Source: Streptomyces caeruleatus
GTDB lineage: Bacteria > Actinomycetota > Actinomycetes > Streptomycetales > Streptomycetaceae
Direction of reading: 5' to 3'
Assembly (NCBI RefSeq): GCF_001514235.1
Contig: NZ_KQ948927.1
Location: 257,813 to 321,812 of the forward strand
Length of the DNA: 64,000 bases
A program made the translations under genes and the position numbers. The notes beneath the pieces were generated by a model. The model made no database searches. It worked only from the letters and a program-made list of their open reading frames with translations, and had not been told where the DNA came from. Below are positions 35,753-46,380 of the stretch, in pieces. Within the stretch, counting starts at the first letter, position 1. Each line of letters opens with the position of its first letter.

Positions 35753-36781
35753 ATGCGGGTCGGAGTACTGACCGGAGGCGGCGACTGCCCCGGTCTCAAC
35801 GCCGTCATCCGGGCCGTCGTCCGCAAGGGCGTGCAGGAGTACGGCTACGACTTCGTCGGCTTCCGGGACGGCTGGCGAGGTCCGCTCGAGAACGACACCA
35901 TCCGTCTCGACATCCCCGCCGTGCGCGGCATCCTGCCCCGCGGCGGCACCATCCTCGGCTCCTCGCGCACCAACCCCCTCAAGCAGGAGGACGGCATCCG
36001 GCGCATCAAGGAGAACCTCGCCAAACAGGAGGTCGAGGCGCTCATCGCGATCGGCGGCGAGGACACCCTCGGCGTCGCCGCCCGGCTGTCCGACGAGTAC
36101 GGTGTGCCCTGCGTCGGCGTACCCAAGACGATCGACAACGACCTGTCCGCGACCGACTACACCTTCGGCTTCGACACCGCCGTCGGCATCGCGACCGAGG
36201 CGATCGACCGCCTGCACACCACCGCCGAGTCCCATATGCGCGTCCTGGTCTGCGAGGTGATGGGCCGTCACGCCGGCTGGATCGCCATCCACTCCGGGCT
36301 GGCCGGCGGCGCCAACGTCATCCTCATCCCCGAGCAGCGCTTCGACGTCGACAAGGTCTGCGCCTGGATCACCTCCCGCTTCAAGGCGTCGTACGCCCCC
36401 ATCGTGGTCGTCGCCGAGGGCGCCATGCCCAAGGACGGCGACATGGTCCTCAAGGACGAGTCGCTGGACTCCTTCGGACACGTCCGGCTCTCCGGCGTCG
36501 GCGAATGGCTGGCCAAGGAGATCGAGAAGCGCACCGGCAAGGAAGCCCGTACGACGGTCCTCGGCCACATCCAGCGCGGCGGCACCCCGAGCGCCTTCGA
36601 CCGCTGGCTCGCCACCCGCTTCGGGCTGCACGCCATCGAGGCCGTACGCGACCGCGACTTCGGCAAGATGGTCGCCCTGCGCGGCACCGACATCGTCCGC
36701 GTCCCGATCGGGGAGGCGACGGCCAAGCTGAAGACGGTGGATCCGAAGCTGTACGACGAGGTCGGGGTGTTCTTCGGCTGA
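35753..36781 (+). CDS. pfkA: 6-phosphofructokinase, mixed-substrate group III
   Basis: 342 residues. The phosphate-donor loop GGGDCPGLN is at 8-16, the substrate motif PKTIDNDL at 124-131 and MGRHAGW at about 168. At the donor-specificity positions it has D104 (GGEDT) and K125 (PKTIDND). This Asp/Lys pair is typical of pyrophosphate-dependent enzymes; ATP-dependent ones carry Gly at 104. The enzyme may thus use PPi, although streptomycete PfkA proteins are usually called ATP-dependent. It follows macR by 151 bp. Confidence 0.93.
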   Translation: MRVGVLTGGGDCPGLNAVIRAVVRKGVQEYGYDFVGFRDGWRGPLENDTIRLDIPAVRGILPRGGTILGSSRTNPLKQEDGIRRIKENLAKQEVEALIAIGGEDTLGVAARLSDEYGVPCVGVPKTIDNDLSATDYTFGFDTAVGIATEAIDRLHTTAESHMRVLVCEVMGRHAGWIAIHSGLAGGANVILIPEQRFDVDKVCAWITSRFKASYAPIVVVAEGAMPKDGDMVLKDESLDSFGHVRLSGVGEWLAKEIEKRTGKEARTTVLGHIQRGGTPSAFDRWLATRFGLHAIEAVRDRDFGKMVALRGTDIVRVPIGEATAKLKTVDPKLYDEVGVFFG

Positions 36782-36790
36782 CGGCACGCC

Positions 36791-36825
36791 GGGTCGGTCG
36801 TCCGGGGGGCCCGGACGACCGACCC
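36791..36825. terminator. Bidirectional terminator between pfkA and trpEG
   Basis: A 16-bp perfect stem (36791-36806 with 36810-36825) and a GGG loop lie in the 49 bp between the two convergent stop codons. Confidence 0.85.
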
Positions 36826-36830
36826 GACGA

Positions 36831-38687
36831 CTAGACGGTCGTGTTCCGCAGCTGACCGACCAACTCCCGTACGACGGCTGTCCCGTTCAGCGTCAGGACG
36901 GACTCCGGGTGGAACTGCACCCCGGCGAACCCGGACCCCCGTACGGCATGCACCTCCCCGTTGCCGGCCCTGCTGATCTCGATGCCGTGCGCGCCCAGCT
37001 CCTCGGCCACCTCGTCGTCGCAGCGCGCCACGAAGCTGTTGTAGAAGCCGACGGTCTCCGGCCGCCCGAACAGGTCGATCGTCGTCTGCGCCCCCTGGTA
37101 CGGCACTTCCTTCCGTACGATCTCCAGCCCCAGCTCGGCCGCGATCAGCTCGTGCCCGAGGCAGACGCCGAGCACGCCGTGCCGGTGGCCGCGGATGACC
37201 TGGGCGGTGAGGTCGCGCAGGAAGCGCATCTTGGGGTCGGTGAGGTCGGAGGGATCACCGGGGCCGGGGCCCAGCACGACCGGTCCCTCGTGCGCGAGGA
37301 CCGCCTCCCGCAGCCCGTCCTCGTCGTAGCGCCGGACGTTCACCTCCAGCCCGCTCGACCGCAGCACATGCGCGAGCATCGCTGTGAAGGTGTCCTCGCC
37401 GTCGACGACCAGGGCGTGTCCGGTCAGCTCCTCGGAGGGCTCCTGCATCCGCAGCCAGAACGGGGCCAGCGAGGCCCGGCGCCCGTCGAGGGCGGCACGC
37501 ACGCGTGGGTCGTCGGCGAGACGCACGCGCGCGTGCTCCGCACGGGGCCGGGACGGTCGTACGCCGAGAGCCGCCAGGACCCCCGCCGCCTTCGCGTGGG
37601 TCTCCGCGACCTCGCTCGCCGGGTCCGAGCCGCGCACCAGCGTCGCGCCGACCGGCACCCGCAGCCCGCCGCCGGCGTCGATGTCGGCGGTGCGGATGAG
37701 GATGGGGGAGTCCAGGGTCTGCGCGCCGCCGGAGTCGCGGCCGATCATGGCCAGCGCCCCGGCGTAGTAGCCGCGCCCGCCGACCTCGTGCCGCTCGATC
37801 ACCCGGCAGGCGTTCTGCACGGGCGAGCCGGTGACCGTCGCCGCGAACATGGTCTCCTTCAGGACCTCCCGCACATCCAGCGAGGACTTCCCGCGCAGCT
37901 CGTACTCGGTGTGCGCGAGGTGCGCCATCTCCTTCAGCCGGGGCCCGACCACGACCCCGCCCATGTCACCGACGGTGCACATCATCTTGAGCTCCTCGTC
38001 GACGACCATCGACAGCTCCTCGATCTCCTTGCCGTCGGCGAGGAAGTCGAGCAGGCGGTCGGGGGTGGGGCCGTCGGCGGGATAGCGGTACGTCCCGCTG
38101 ATCGGGTTCATCACGACGGTTCCGCCGGACATGCGGACGTGCACCTCGGGGCTCGCCCCGACCAGCGTGCGCTCCCCGGTGTGCACGACGAACGTCCAGT
38201 ACGCGCCCCGCTCGCCCTCCAGCAGCCGCCGGAACAGCGCCAGCGCGTCGGCCCGTCCGAACCCCGGGATCTGCCCCTCGTACGTCCGCCGGATCACGAA
38301 GTTCGCGCCCTCGCCGCGTCCGATCTCGTCCCGCAGCACACGCCCGACGATCTCGCGGTACTCCTCGTCGGCGACGTCGAAGCCACCGTCCTCGACCCGC
38401 ACGGCGTGGGCCGGGAGCTGCTCCAGGGCGTCGGCGAGCGGGACGGCGTAGGTCTCTTCGGGGGTCAGCACCGTCAGCGGGGTGCCGTCGTCGCGGACGT
38501 CGAAGCCGCGCTCGCGGATCTGCCGGAAGGGGACGAGGGCCAGGCCCTCGTCGGGGAGGTCGGCCAGGCGGTCGTACGTGGTGACCGGGCCGATGAGGAC
38601 CTCGACCGTATCGTGGTCCTGGCCCGGGGTGCGGCGGCGCAGCAGGGCGAACGGACGGGGATCGTCCGGCAAGCCGAGCAGGTTCAT
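36831..38687 (-). CDS. trpE: Fused anthranilate synthase (TrpE-TrpG)
   Basis: 618 residues fusing the chorismate-using synthase (about 1-420) to a class I glutamine amidotransferase (about 435-615). The synthase part has NPISGTYRYP, GTVTGSPVQ-type ATVTGSPVQNACRVIE and GRGYYAGALAMIG motifs. The amidotransferase has GPGPGDPSDL, the nucleophile in GVCLGHELIA and the His/Glu in VQFHPESVLT. ATG 38687 has AAGGAG 10 nt upstream. Expression should be set by the Trp-rich leader and terminator upstream. It supplies anthranilate to TrpD (4674-5738). Confidence 0.95.
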   Translation of the reverse strand: MNLLGLPDDPRPFALLRRRTPGQDHDTVEVLIGPVTTYDRLADLPDEGLALVPFRQIRERGFDVRDDGTPLTVLTPEETYAVPLADALEQLPAHAVRVEDGGFDVADEEYREIVGRVLRDEIGRGEGANFVIRRTYEGQIPGFGRADALALFRRLLEGERGAYWTFVVHTGERTLVGASPEVHVRMSGGTVVMNPISGTYRYPADGPTPDRLLDFLADGKEIEELSMVVDEELKMMCTVGDMGGVVVGPRLKEMAHLAHTEYELRGKSSLDVREVLKETMFAATVTGSPVQNACRVIERHEVGGRGYYAGALAMIGRDSGGAQTLDSPILIRTADIDAGGGLRVPVGATLVRGSDPASEVAETHAKAAGVLAALGVRPSRPRAEHARVRLADDPRVRAALDGRRASLAPFWLRMQEPSEELTGHALVVDGEDTFTAMLAHVLRSSGLEVNVRRYDEDGLREAVLAHEGPVVLGPGPGDPSDLTDPKMRFLRDLTAQVIRGHRHGVLGVCLGHELIAAELGLEIVRKEVPYQGAQTTIDLFGRPETVGFYNSFVARCDDEVAEELGAHGIEISRAGNGEVHAVRGSGFAGVQFHPESVLTLNGTAVVRELVGQLRNTTV

Positions 38688-38755
38688 GGGTCCGTGCTCC
38701 TTCTCAGTGAGACTCGGTGGTGCTCAGTCGGAGAGGAACGGACCCCGGGAAACGC

Positions 38756-38782
38756 CGAAGGCCGCCCCTCGGGCGGCCTTCG
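38756..38782 (-). terminator. Attenuator hairpin of the trpEG leader
   Basis: A perfect 12-bp stem with a 3-nt loop, followed on the transcribed (minus) strand by GGCGTTT. It lies 21 nt past the leader-peptide stop and 69 nt before the trpEG start. Confidence 0.8.
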
Positions 38783-38803
38783 CGAAGTCTGTCGTACGCG
38801 CGA

Positions 38804-40325
<1,522 letters not shown>

Positions 40326-40351
40326 CGGGATCGCCTGTCACAGGGACGTGA

Positions 40352-40385
40352 GTGGGGCGCGGATCACATTCGATCCGCGCCCCAC
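40352..40385 (+). terminator. Intrinsic terminator of aroH
   Basis: A 14-bp perfect stem (40352-40365 with 40372-40385) and a 6-nt loop, followed by AGCACTTTTA with a short U-run. Confidence 0.85.
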
Positions 40386-40418
40386 AGCACTTTTACCGTT
40401 CCTGTGAGCCGGGTAAGG

Positions 40419-40437
40419 TTAGGTTAGCCTCACCGAT
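40419..40437. promoter_or_regulatory. Iron box (DmdR/IdeR-type operator)
   Basis: TTAGGTTAGCCTCACCGAT matches the 19-bp consensus TTAGGTTAGGCTCACCTAA at all but about three positions. It lies 44 bp upstream of the bfd start, so bfd should be derepressed in low iron. Confidence 0.75.
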
Positions 40438-40480
40438 CAAGGGGATGGCACGACTTCGATCCCGGCGGGAGGTGATCCGC

Positions 40481-40705
40481 GTGTACGTCTGCAGTTGCTT
40501 CGGTGTCACCGAGCAGCAGGTCAAGAAGCACGCGGAGGACGGCGCCTGTACGCCCCGCCAGATAGCGTCCGCCTGCAAGGCCGGCACCGACTGCGGATCG
40601 TGCGTACGCCGGATCCAGGCGATCCTGGGCCGGGGCGCGTGCCCCCGCCGTGACCTGGCCGATCAGGGCAAGCCGGTGCTCACCGACCTGGCGGACGCGG
40701 CGTAG
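40481..40705 (+). CDS. bfd: Bacterioferritin-associated ferredoxin
   Basis: 74 residues with four [2Fe-2S] cysteines, CSC near the start (residues 4 and 6) and C-x2-C in GTDCGSCVRRI. Bfd reduces the ferric core of bacterioferritin so that iron can be released. GTG 40481 has GGGAGGTGAT at the right distance. The iron box upstream fits release of stored iron on starvation. The convergent bfr gene lies 22 bp downstream. Confidence 0.92.
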   Translation: MYVCSCFGVTEQQVKKHAEDGACTPRQIASACKAGTDCGSCVRRIQAILGRGACPRRDLADQGKPVLTDLADAA

Positions 40706-40727
40706 TTCCGCTCGGCTCGTCGGCTCC

Positions 40728-41204
40728 CTAGCTCGGCTGCTCGATCTGCTGCGCGATGTACAGCGCCTCACCCAGCTTGTCGATGAGCTCCAGCTGGGTG
40801 TCCAGGTAGTCGATGTGATGCTCCTCGTCCTCGAGGATCGACTCGAAGAGATTCGCGGACGTGATGTCGCCCTTGGTGCGCATCACCTCGATACCCCGCT
40901 TGAGGCGGTCGATCGCCTCGACCTCGACCTGCCGGTCGGCCTGGAACATCTCGGTGACCGTCTGACCGACCCGCACATGGAACAGGCGCTGGTAGTTGGG
41001 CAGGCCGTCCAGCATGAGGATGCGCTCGGTGATCTTGTCCGCGTGCTTCATCTCATCGATGGACTCTTCACGCGTGTACTTGGCGAGCTTCGTCCAGCCT
41101 TTGTTGTCCTGGATCCGGTAGTGCAGCCAGTACTGGTTGATCGCCGTCAGCTCGCCGGTCAGCTGCTCGTTCAGGAATTCGAGGACCTCGGGGTCGCCCT
41201 GCAT
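40728..41204 (-). CDS. bfr: Bacterioferritin
   Basis: 158 residues. The ferroxidase ligands E18, Y25, E51 and H54 are all at canonical positions, and the haem-ligating M52 is present in REESIDEMKHADK. The second half has EDEEHHIDYLDTQ. It should form the 24-subunit haem-containing iron store. ATG 41204 has AGGAG 8 nt upstream. It is convergent with bfd, its reductase partner. Confidence 0.96.
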   Translation of the reverse strand: MQGDPEVLEFLNEQLTGELTAINQYWLHYRIQDNKGWTKLAKYTREESIDEMKHADKITERILMLDGLPNYQRLFHVRVGQTVTEMFQADRQVEVEAIDRLKRGIEVMRTKGDITSANLFESILEDEEHHIDYLDTQLELIDKLGEALYIAQQIEQPS

Positions 41205-41287
41205 CGCAGAGGCTCCTTCCACGCGGGGGAACTGGGAGGTTGCGCCGCATGATTGCACCGGCAGCGAAGATCGTCCAGTAAGTCTTC

Positions 41288-41298
41288 ACTTAGTAAGT
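41288..41298. promoter_or_regulatory. AT-rich palindrome in the bfr upstream region
   Basis: ACTTAGTAAGT is a perfect 5-1-5 inverted repeat about 85 bp upstream of bfr, next to GTTAGGGCATGCTTAG, which matches the iron box only partly (about 12 of 19). It stands out against the GC-rich background. It could be an iron or Fur-type site. Confidence 0.3.
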
Positions 41299-41380
41299 TA
41301 GGGCATGCTTAGTCCGTTATGAGGTGAATTGGGGAGGGGTGTGGTCAGGTGCACTGCCCCAGGTCTGTCAGGATGGAGTC

Positions 41381-42013
41381 ATGGGTCAGCCGGTGGAGCG
41401 CGAAGGTGGAGCAGCAGCACACTCCGAGCTCCCGCCGGGACAGCGGGTGCAGCGCGGCTGGCCCGTCACCCACTACGGGCCGGTCCCCAAGTTCCGGCCC
41501 GAACGCTGGGAGTTCAGGGTGTTCGGGGCGACCGCCGACGGTGAGAAGCACTGCTGGACCCACGAGGAGTTCACGGCCCTGCCGTACAAGACCGTCCTCG
41601 CCGATCTGCACTGCGTCACCAAGTTCAGCATGCTCGGTGCGGAGTGGGGCGGCATTCCGGCCCGGACGATCCTGGAGATCGCCCCGCCCGCGCCGGCCGT
41701 CACCCATGTGATGGTGTGGGCCGAGTACGGCTTCAGCTCCAACCTGCGCCTCGCCGACTTCGCCTCCGAGCGCGCGATCTTCGCCACCCACAAGGACGGC
41801 GAACTGCTCACGGCGGAGCACGGTTTCCCGCTCCGCCTGGTCGTCCCCCATCTGTACGCCTGGAAGGGGCCCAAGTGGGTCCGGGGCGTCGAGTACATGA
41901 CCGCCGATCGCCGCGGCTTCTGGGAGGAGCGCGGCTACCACAACATCGGCGACCCCTGGAAGGAACAGCGGTACTCGTACCAGGAGGAGCCCGGGGACGG
42001 GCCCGAGCTCTGA
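41381..42013 (+). CDS. Sulfite-oxidase-like molybdopterin oxidoreductase
   Basis: 210 residues covering a single SUOX-type molybdopterin domain. The molybdenum-binding cysteine is in LHCVTKFS (about 78). Other family blocks are WTHEEFTALP, GIPARTIL, PLRLVVPHLYAWKGPKWV and GYWE/GFWEERGYH near the end. There is no Tat signal, so it is cytoplasmic, unlike MsrP/YedY. ATG 41381 follows GGATGGAG. The substrate is unknown; it lies near iron and metal genes. Confidence 0.88.
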   Translation: MGQPVEREGGAAAHSELPPGQRVQRGWPVTHYGPVPKFRPERWEFRVFGATADGEKHCWTHEEFTALPYKTVLADLHCVTKFSMLGAEWGGIPARTILEIAPPAPAVTHVMVWAEYGFSSNLRLADFASERAIFATHKDGELLTAEHGFPLRLVVPHLYAWKGPKWVRGVEYMTADRRGFWEERGYHNIGDPWKEQRYSYQEEPGDGPEL

Positions 42014-42026
42014 CTCCCGGCGCCGG

Positions 42027-42515
42027 TCAGCCGTGGTGCCGGTGCACCACCGCGTGGCCCTTGCCGCGCCCGATCATCCACTTGTTGACCGGTGTCGTCA
42101 GGACGAAGGCGACGGCCAGCGCGATGGCCAGGACCCACCAGAACAGCGGGTCGGTGAGCTCGGCGTCCATGGCGCCCGGCCACAGCACGATCACGCCGTT
42201 GTCGACCAGTTCCATCACGGCGATCGAGAGGGTGTCCGCGGCCAGCGCCACCTTCAGCGCGGCGCGCAGGCCGACGCCCGCCTTCAGTACGCCGCGCAGC
42301 GTCAGCGCGTAGCCGAAGAAGAAGGCCAGGACGATCGCCAGGATCAGTGTCGACACCGTGCCCCAGCCGAGGGCGGTGCCGATCACCATGCCCAGTACCT
42401 CGCCGATGGCGCAGCCGGTGAGGCAGTGCAGGGTGGCCCGGACGGCCATCGCCCAGCTGCTGGTCGCCGCCGTCTCGTGGTGGTGAGCGTGTGACGCGTG
42501 TGCTTCGTGCTGCAT
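42027..42515 (-). CDS. DUF4396 membrane protein with His-rich N-terminus
   Basis: 162 residues. The N-terminus (MQHEAHASHAHHHET) holds six histidines in 13 residues, followed by four hydrophobic helices and a C-terminal HAVVHRHHG. The ATRATLHCLTGCAIGEVLG-like first helix contains Cys and His and is typical of DUF4396. A CsoR/CstR-type operator lies 49 bp upstream of the start. Together these suggest a metal (copper) or sulfide-linked membrane function, which is inference; DUF4396 has no assigned role that I know. Confidence 0.8.
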   Translation of the reverse strand: MQHEAHASHAHHHETAATSSWAMAVRATLHCLTGCAIGEVLGMVIGTALGWGTVSTLILAIVLAFFFGYALTLRGVLKAGVGLRAALKVALAADTLSIAVMELVDNGVIVLWPGAMDAELTDPLFWWVLAIALAVAFVLTTPVNKWMIGRGKGHAVVHRHHG

Positions 42516-42563
42516 GACGGCCCCCAATGTCAGGTCACGGTTCCTGCATCGAGCAAGAACCGT

Positions 42564-42580
42564 ATACCCCCCTGGGGTAT
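42564..42580. promoter_or_regulatory. CsoR/CstR-type operator upstream of the DUF4396 gene
   Basis: ATACCCCCCTGGGGTAT has 7-base arms (ATACCCC and GGGGTAT) around a 3-nt centre, the classical form recognised by copper (CsoR) or persulfide (CstR) repressors. It lies between the nfo stop and the DUF4396 start. Confidence 0.65.
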
Positions 42581-42591
42581 TCCGTAACGGC

Positions 42592-43491
42592 TTACACGTC
42601 CCGGAGTTTCTTCAGCCGCTCCACGTCCGCCGCGTGCCCTTCCCTTCCGCCGGGCGTCTCGATGATCAGCGGTACGCCCTTGGTGGCCGGGTGCGTCATC
42701 AGCGCCCGGAACGGGTCCTCGCCGATATGACCCGCGCCGATGTTCTCGTGCCGGTCCTTGTGCGCGCCCACGACGTCCTTGGAGTCATTGGCGTGGATCA
42801 GCTTCAGCCGCCCCTCGCCGACGGTGTCCACCAGCAGGTCGAGCGTCTGGTGCATGCCGGACGGGCCGGTCAGGTCATGGCCGGCGGCGAAGATGTGGCA
42901 GGTGTCCAGGCACACGCCGAGCTTCGGGTGGGCGTCCAGCGCCTCGAAGTACGGCCCGAAGTCCCAGGTGCGGGAACAGAGCGAGGCGCCTTGGCCGGCG
43001 GTGGACTCCAGCAGCAGAAACGGGTCGTCGTCGTGGGTCAGCTCGTCGAGCAGTGGCAGCAGGTGCTCCCGTACCTGCTTCAGGGCCACCGACCGCTCCC
43101 GGCCACCGGTCGCGCTGCCCGTGTGCACGACCACGCCCAGCGCGCCGATCTCCCGGCCGCGACGCAGCGAGTGCCGTAGCGACTCCACCGACTTCTCCAC
43201 CGTCGCCTCGGTGTGCGAGCCGAAGTTGATCAGGTACGGCGCGTGCACATACGCCGGGATCGACTCGGCCGCGCAGATCGCGCGGAACTCCTCGTCCTGC
43301 CGCGGGTTACCAGCCGGCGTCGCCCAGCCGCGCGGGTTGGCGACGAAGACCTGGACGGTCTCGGCCTTGAGGTCGTGGGCGTAGGTGAGCCCGACGGAGC
43401 TGAGGCCGCCGGCCACGGGGACGTGGCCGCCGACGGGATTGCGGGAGGGGCCGGGAGGGGTTCCCGGGGTGGCGGACTGCTGACTCTTCAC
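42592..43491 (-). CDS. nfo: Endonuclease IV (AP endonuclease)
   Basis: DNA base-excision repair enzyme acting at abasic sites. 299 residues with metal-ligand motifs: VHAPYLINFGS, VVHTGSATG, LLLESTAGQG, LGVCLDTCHIFAAGHD, LIHANDSKD, HENIGAGHIG and LIIETPG. The annotated start is GTG 43491. The first 20 residues are Pro/Gly-rich and poorly conserved, so a start further in is possible. It lies downstream of the kinase gene on the same strand. Confidence 0.93.
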   Translation of the reverse strand: MKSQQSATPGTPPGPSRNPVGGHVPVAGGLSSVGLTYAHDLKAETVQVFVANPRGWATPAGNPRQDEEFRAICAAESIPAYVHAPYLINFGSHTEATVEKSVESLRHSLRRGREIGALGVVVHTGSATGGRERSVALKQVREHLLPLLDELTHDDDPFLLLESTAGQGASLCSRTWDFGPYFEALDAHPKLGVCLDTCHIFAAGHDLTGPSGMHQTLDLLVDTVGEGRLKLIHANDSKDVVGAHKDRHENIGAGHIGEDPFRALMTHPATKGVPLIIETPGGREGHAADVERLKKLRDV

Positions 43492-43525
43492 CTGCTCAGG
43501 GTGTCATGGCCGCCACCGGCCCCGG

Positions 43526-45463
43526 TCATCGGATGGTGATCGTGATCGTCGACCCCTTGGGCGCGGTCTTCCCGCCCTTCACGGACTGCTTCTTGACCGT
43601 GTCGCCGAACAGGCCGAGCAGGCCACGGTCCTCGTCGACCTCGAAGCCGGCGGCCTTCAGCTCCGCCGTGGCGTCGTCGACGCTGTCACCGACCACGTCC
43701 GGGACCTCGATCATCTCGGGGCCCTTGGACAGCGTCAGGGTGACGGTGTCGCCCTCGGCGGCCGGCTTGCCGCCCGACGCCGGCGTCTGCTGGGCGACCT
43801 GGCCCGCGTCGAACTCGGAGTTGACCCGTGCGGGGGCGATCTTCACCTTCAGGCCGGCCTCCTCCAGCTCGGCCCGGGCGTCGGCCGGGCTCTCGCCGGT
43901 GACGTCCGGGACGTCCACCGGGCTGCCCTTGCTGACGGTGAGCTCGATCGCGGAGCCGGAGCGGACCTTGGTGCCGGTCCCGGGGACCGAGGAGATCACG
44001 GAGCCCCTGGTGACGTCGTCGTTGAACTCCCGGTTCACGACGCCCGGCTCCAGGCCGAGCTCCTTCAGCTCGCTCTTCACCTTGTCCAGAGGGTAGCCCT
44101 GGAGATCGGGCACCTTCACGGTCTTCGGCCCCAGCGAGAGGACCAGACTGACGGAGTCGTTCTGTCGGATACGGGCGCCCGACTTCGGGTTCGAGCTGAT
44201 CACGGTGCCGCGGTCGAAGGTGTCGCTGTACGCGCGCTCGACCTTGCCGACCTCCAGCCCGGCGTCCTCCAGCCGGTCCTTGGCCTGTGCCTCGGTCTTG
44301 GAGAGCAGCGGGGGGACCTCGGTGAACTGGCCGGAGTTGATGTACCAGATGCCGACGCCGAGGCCGAGGGCCAGCAGGACGGCGGCGACGACGAGCAGCG
44401 GTCCGCGCGGAGCACGCGTGGTGCGCCCTCGCCGGGGCGGCGGGGGCGGGGGCGTCTCCAGTCGGCTGGTCCGGTTGAAGACGGCCTCGGGCTCGTCCTC
44501 GTTCACGGGCAGCGGCCGCTGGATCGTCAGCGCGCGCGGGATCACGCTCGTACGGTCGTCGGCGTTGCCGTGCTCCGTCGTGAGGGCCTGCGGCGGCATC
44601 GCGTCCAGCTGGTCCTCGCTGAGCGCGGCCCGCGTCTCCCGGGCCTGCGCGAGCAGTGCCACGGCGTCGTACGGGCGCAGATCCGGGGTGCGCGCGGTGG
44701 CCGAGGCGACCAGCTCGTCGAGCTCGTACGCCAGTCCCGGCGCGATGGCCGAGGGCGGCGGGACGTCTTCGTGCAGGTGCTTGTAGAGCACCACGGCGGG
44801 GGAGTCCCCGTCGTGCGGCTTGTCGCCGGTGAGCATCTCGTAGAGCACGACCCCGCACGCGTACACGTCGACGCGGGCGTCGGCGGCGCCGGGCTGCTCG
44901 ATCTGCTCGGGCGCGAGATAGGAGACGGTGCCGAGCACGGCACCGGTGGTGCTGGTCACGGTGTCCACGGAGCGGACGAGCCCGAAGTCGGCGACCTTGA
45001 CCCGGCCGTCGTCCCCTATCAGCACGTTCTCCGGCTTCATGTCCCGGTGCACGAAACCGGCCCGGTGCGCGGCACCGAGCGCGGCGAGCACCGGCTCCAG
45101 GATGTCCAGGGCGGCCCGGGGCTGCAGCGCCCCGCGCTCGCGCAGGACGTCACGCAGGGTGCAGCCCGCGACGTACTCCATGGCGAGATAGACGTACGAC
45201 CCGTCGGTGCCCTGGTCGAAGACCTGCACCACATTGGGGTGCGCCAGCCGGGCGACGGACTTCGCCTCCCGGATGAACCGCTCGACGAAGACCCCGTCCA
45301 CCGCCAGCGCCGGATGCATCACCTTGAGCGCGAGCACGCGGTCCAGGCGGGTGTCCACGGCCCGGTAGACCGTGGCCATCCCGCCGACGGCGATCCGCGC
45401 GTCCACGCGATACCGGCCGTCGAGCACCTGCCCGACCAGAGGGTCCTGAAGGGTCGTATCCAC
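43526..45463 (-). CDS. PASTA-domain Ser/Thr protein kinase
   Basis: 645 residues. The kinase domain (about 15-275) has VGGMATVY, K47, HRDMKPEN with D141, DFG 159-161 and GTVSYLAPEQ. A Pro-rich linker, one membrane helix (about 354-374) and four extracellular PASTA repeats (about 380-645) follow, as in PknB-type sensors of peptidoglycan fragments. GTG 45463 is preferred, with TACACT 7 nt before it and no Shine-Dalgarno. The reading frame stays open upstream for over 1 kb, but that sequence covers thiG/thiS. A Rv2175c-like protein, a PknL partner in mycobacteria, lies 4.2 kb away. Confidence 0.94.
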   Translation of the reverse strand: MDTTLQDPLVGQVLDGRYRVDARIAVGGMATVYRAVDTRLDRVLALKVMHPALAVDGVFVERFIREAKSVARLAHPNVVQVFDQGTDGSYVYLAMEYVAGCTLRDVLRERGALQPRAALDILEPVLAALGAAHRAGFVHRDMKPENVLIGDDGRVKVADFGLVRSVDTVTSTTGAVLGTVSYLAPEQIEQPGAADARVDVYACGVVLYEMLTGDKPHDGDSPAVVLYKHLHEDVPPPSAIAPGLAYELDELVASATARTPDLRPYDAVALLAQARETRAALSEDQLDAMPPQALTTEHGNADDRTSVIPRALTIQRPLPVNEDEPEAVFNRTSRLETPPPPPPRRGRTTRAPRGPLLVVAAVLLALGLGVGIWYINSGQFTEVPPLLSKTEAQAKDRLEDAGLEVGKVERAYSDTFDRGTVISSNPKSGARIRQNDSVSLVLSLGPKTVKVPDLQGYPLDKVKSELKELGLEPGVVNREFNDDVTRGSVISSVPGTGTKVRSGSAIELTVSKGSPVDVPDVTGESPADARAELEEAGLKVKIAPARVNSEFDAGQVAQQTPASGGKPAAEGDTVTLTLSKGPEMIEVPDVVGDSVDDATAELKAAGFEVDEDRGLLGLFGDTVKKQSVKGGKTAPKGSTITITIR

Positions 45464-45470
45464 GCAGGTG

Positions 45471-45476
45471 AGTGTA
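45471..45476 (-). promoter_or_regulatory. -10 hexamer for the leaderless kinase gene
   Basis: The minus strand reads TACACT, 7 nt, then GTG 45463. Confidence 0.5.
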
Positions 45477-45582
45477 CGAGCCGACACTGACACGCCGACG
45501 GGTTCGGCCGGGATCGGGCTGGTACTGAAGCCGACCTGTGACGGACGCCTCATTGGCCGAAGACTTTCTATCGAACGCGCGT

Positions 45583-46380
<798 letters not shown>

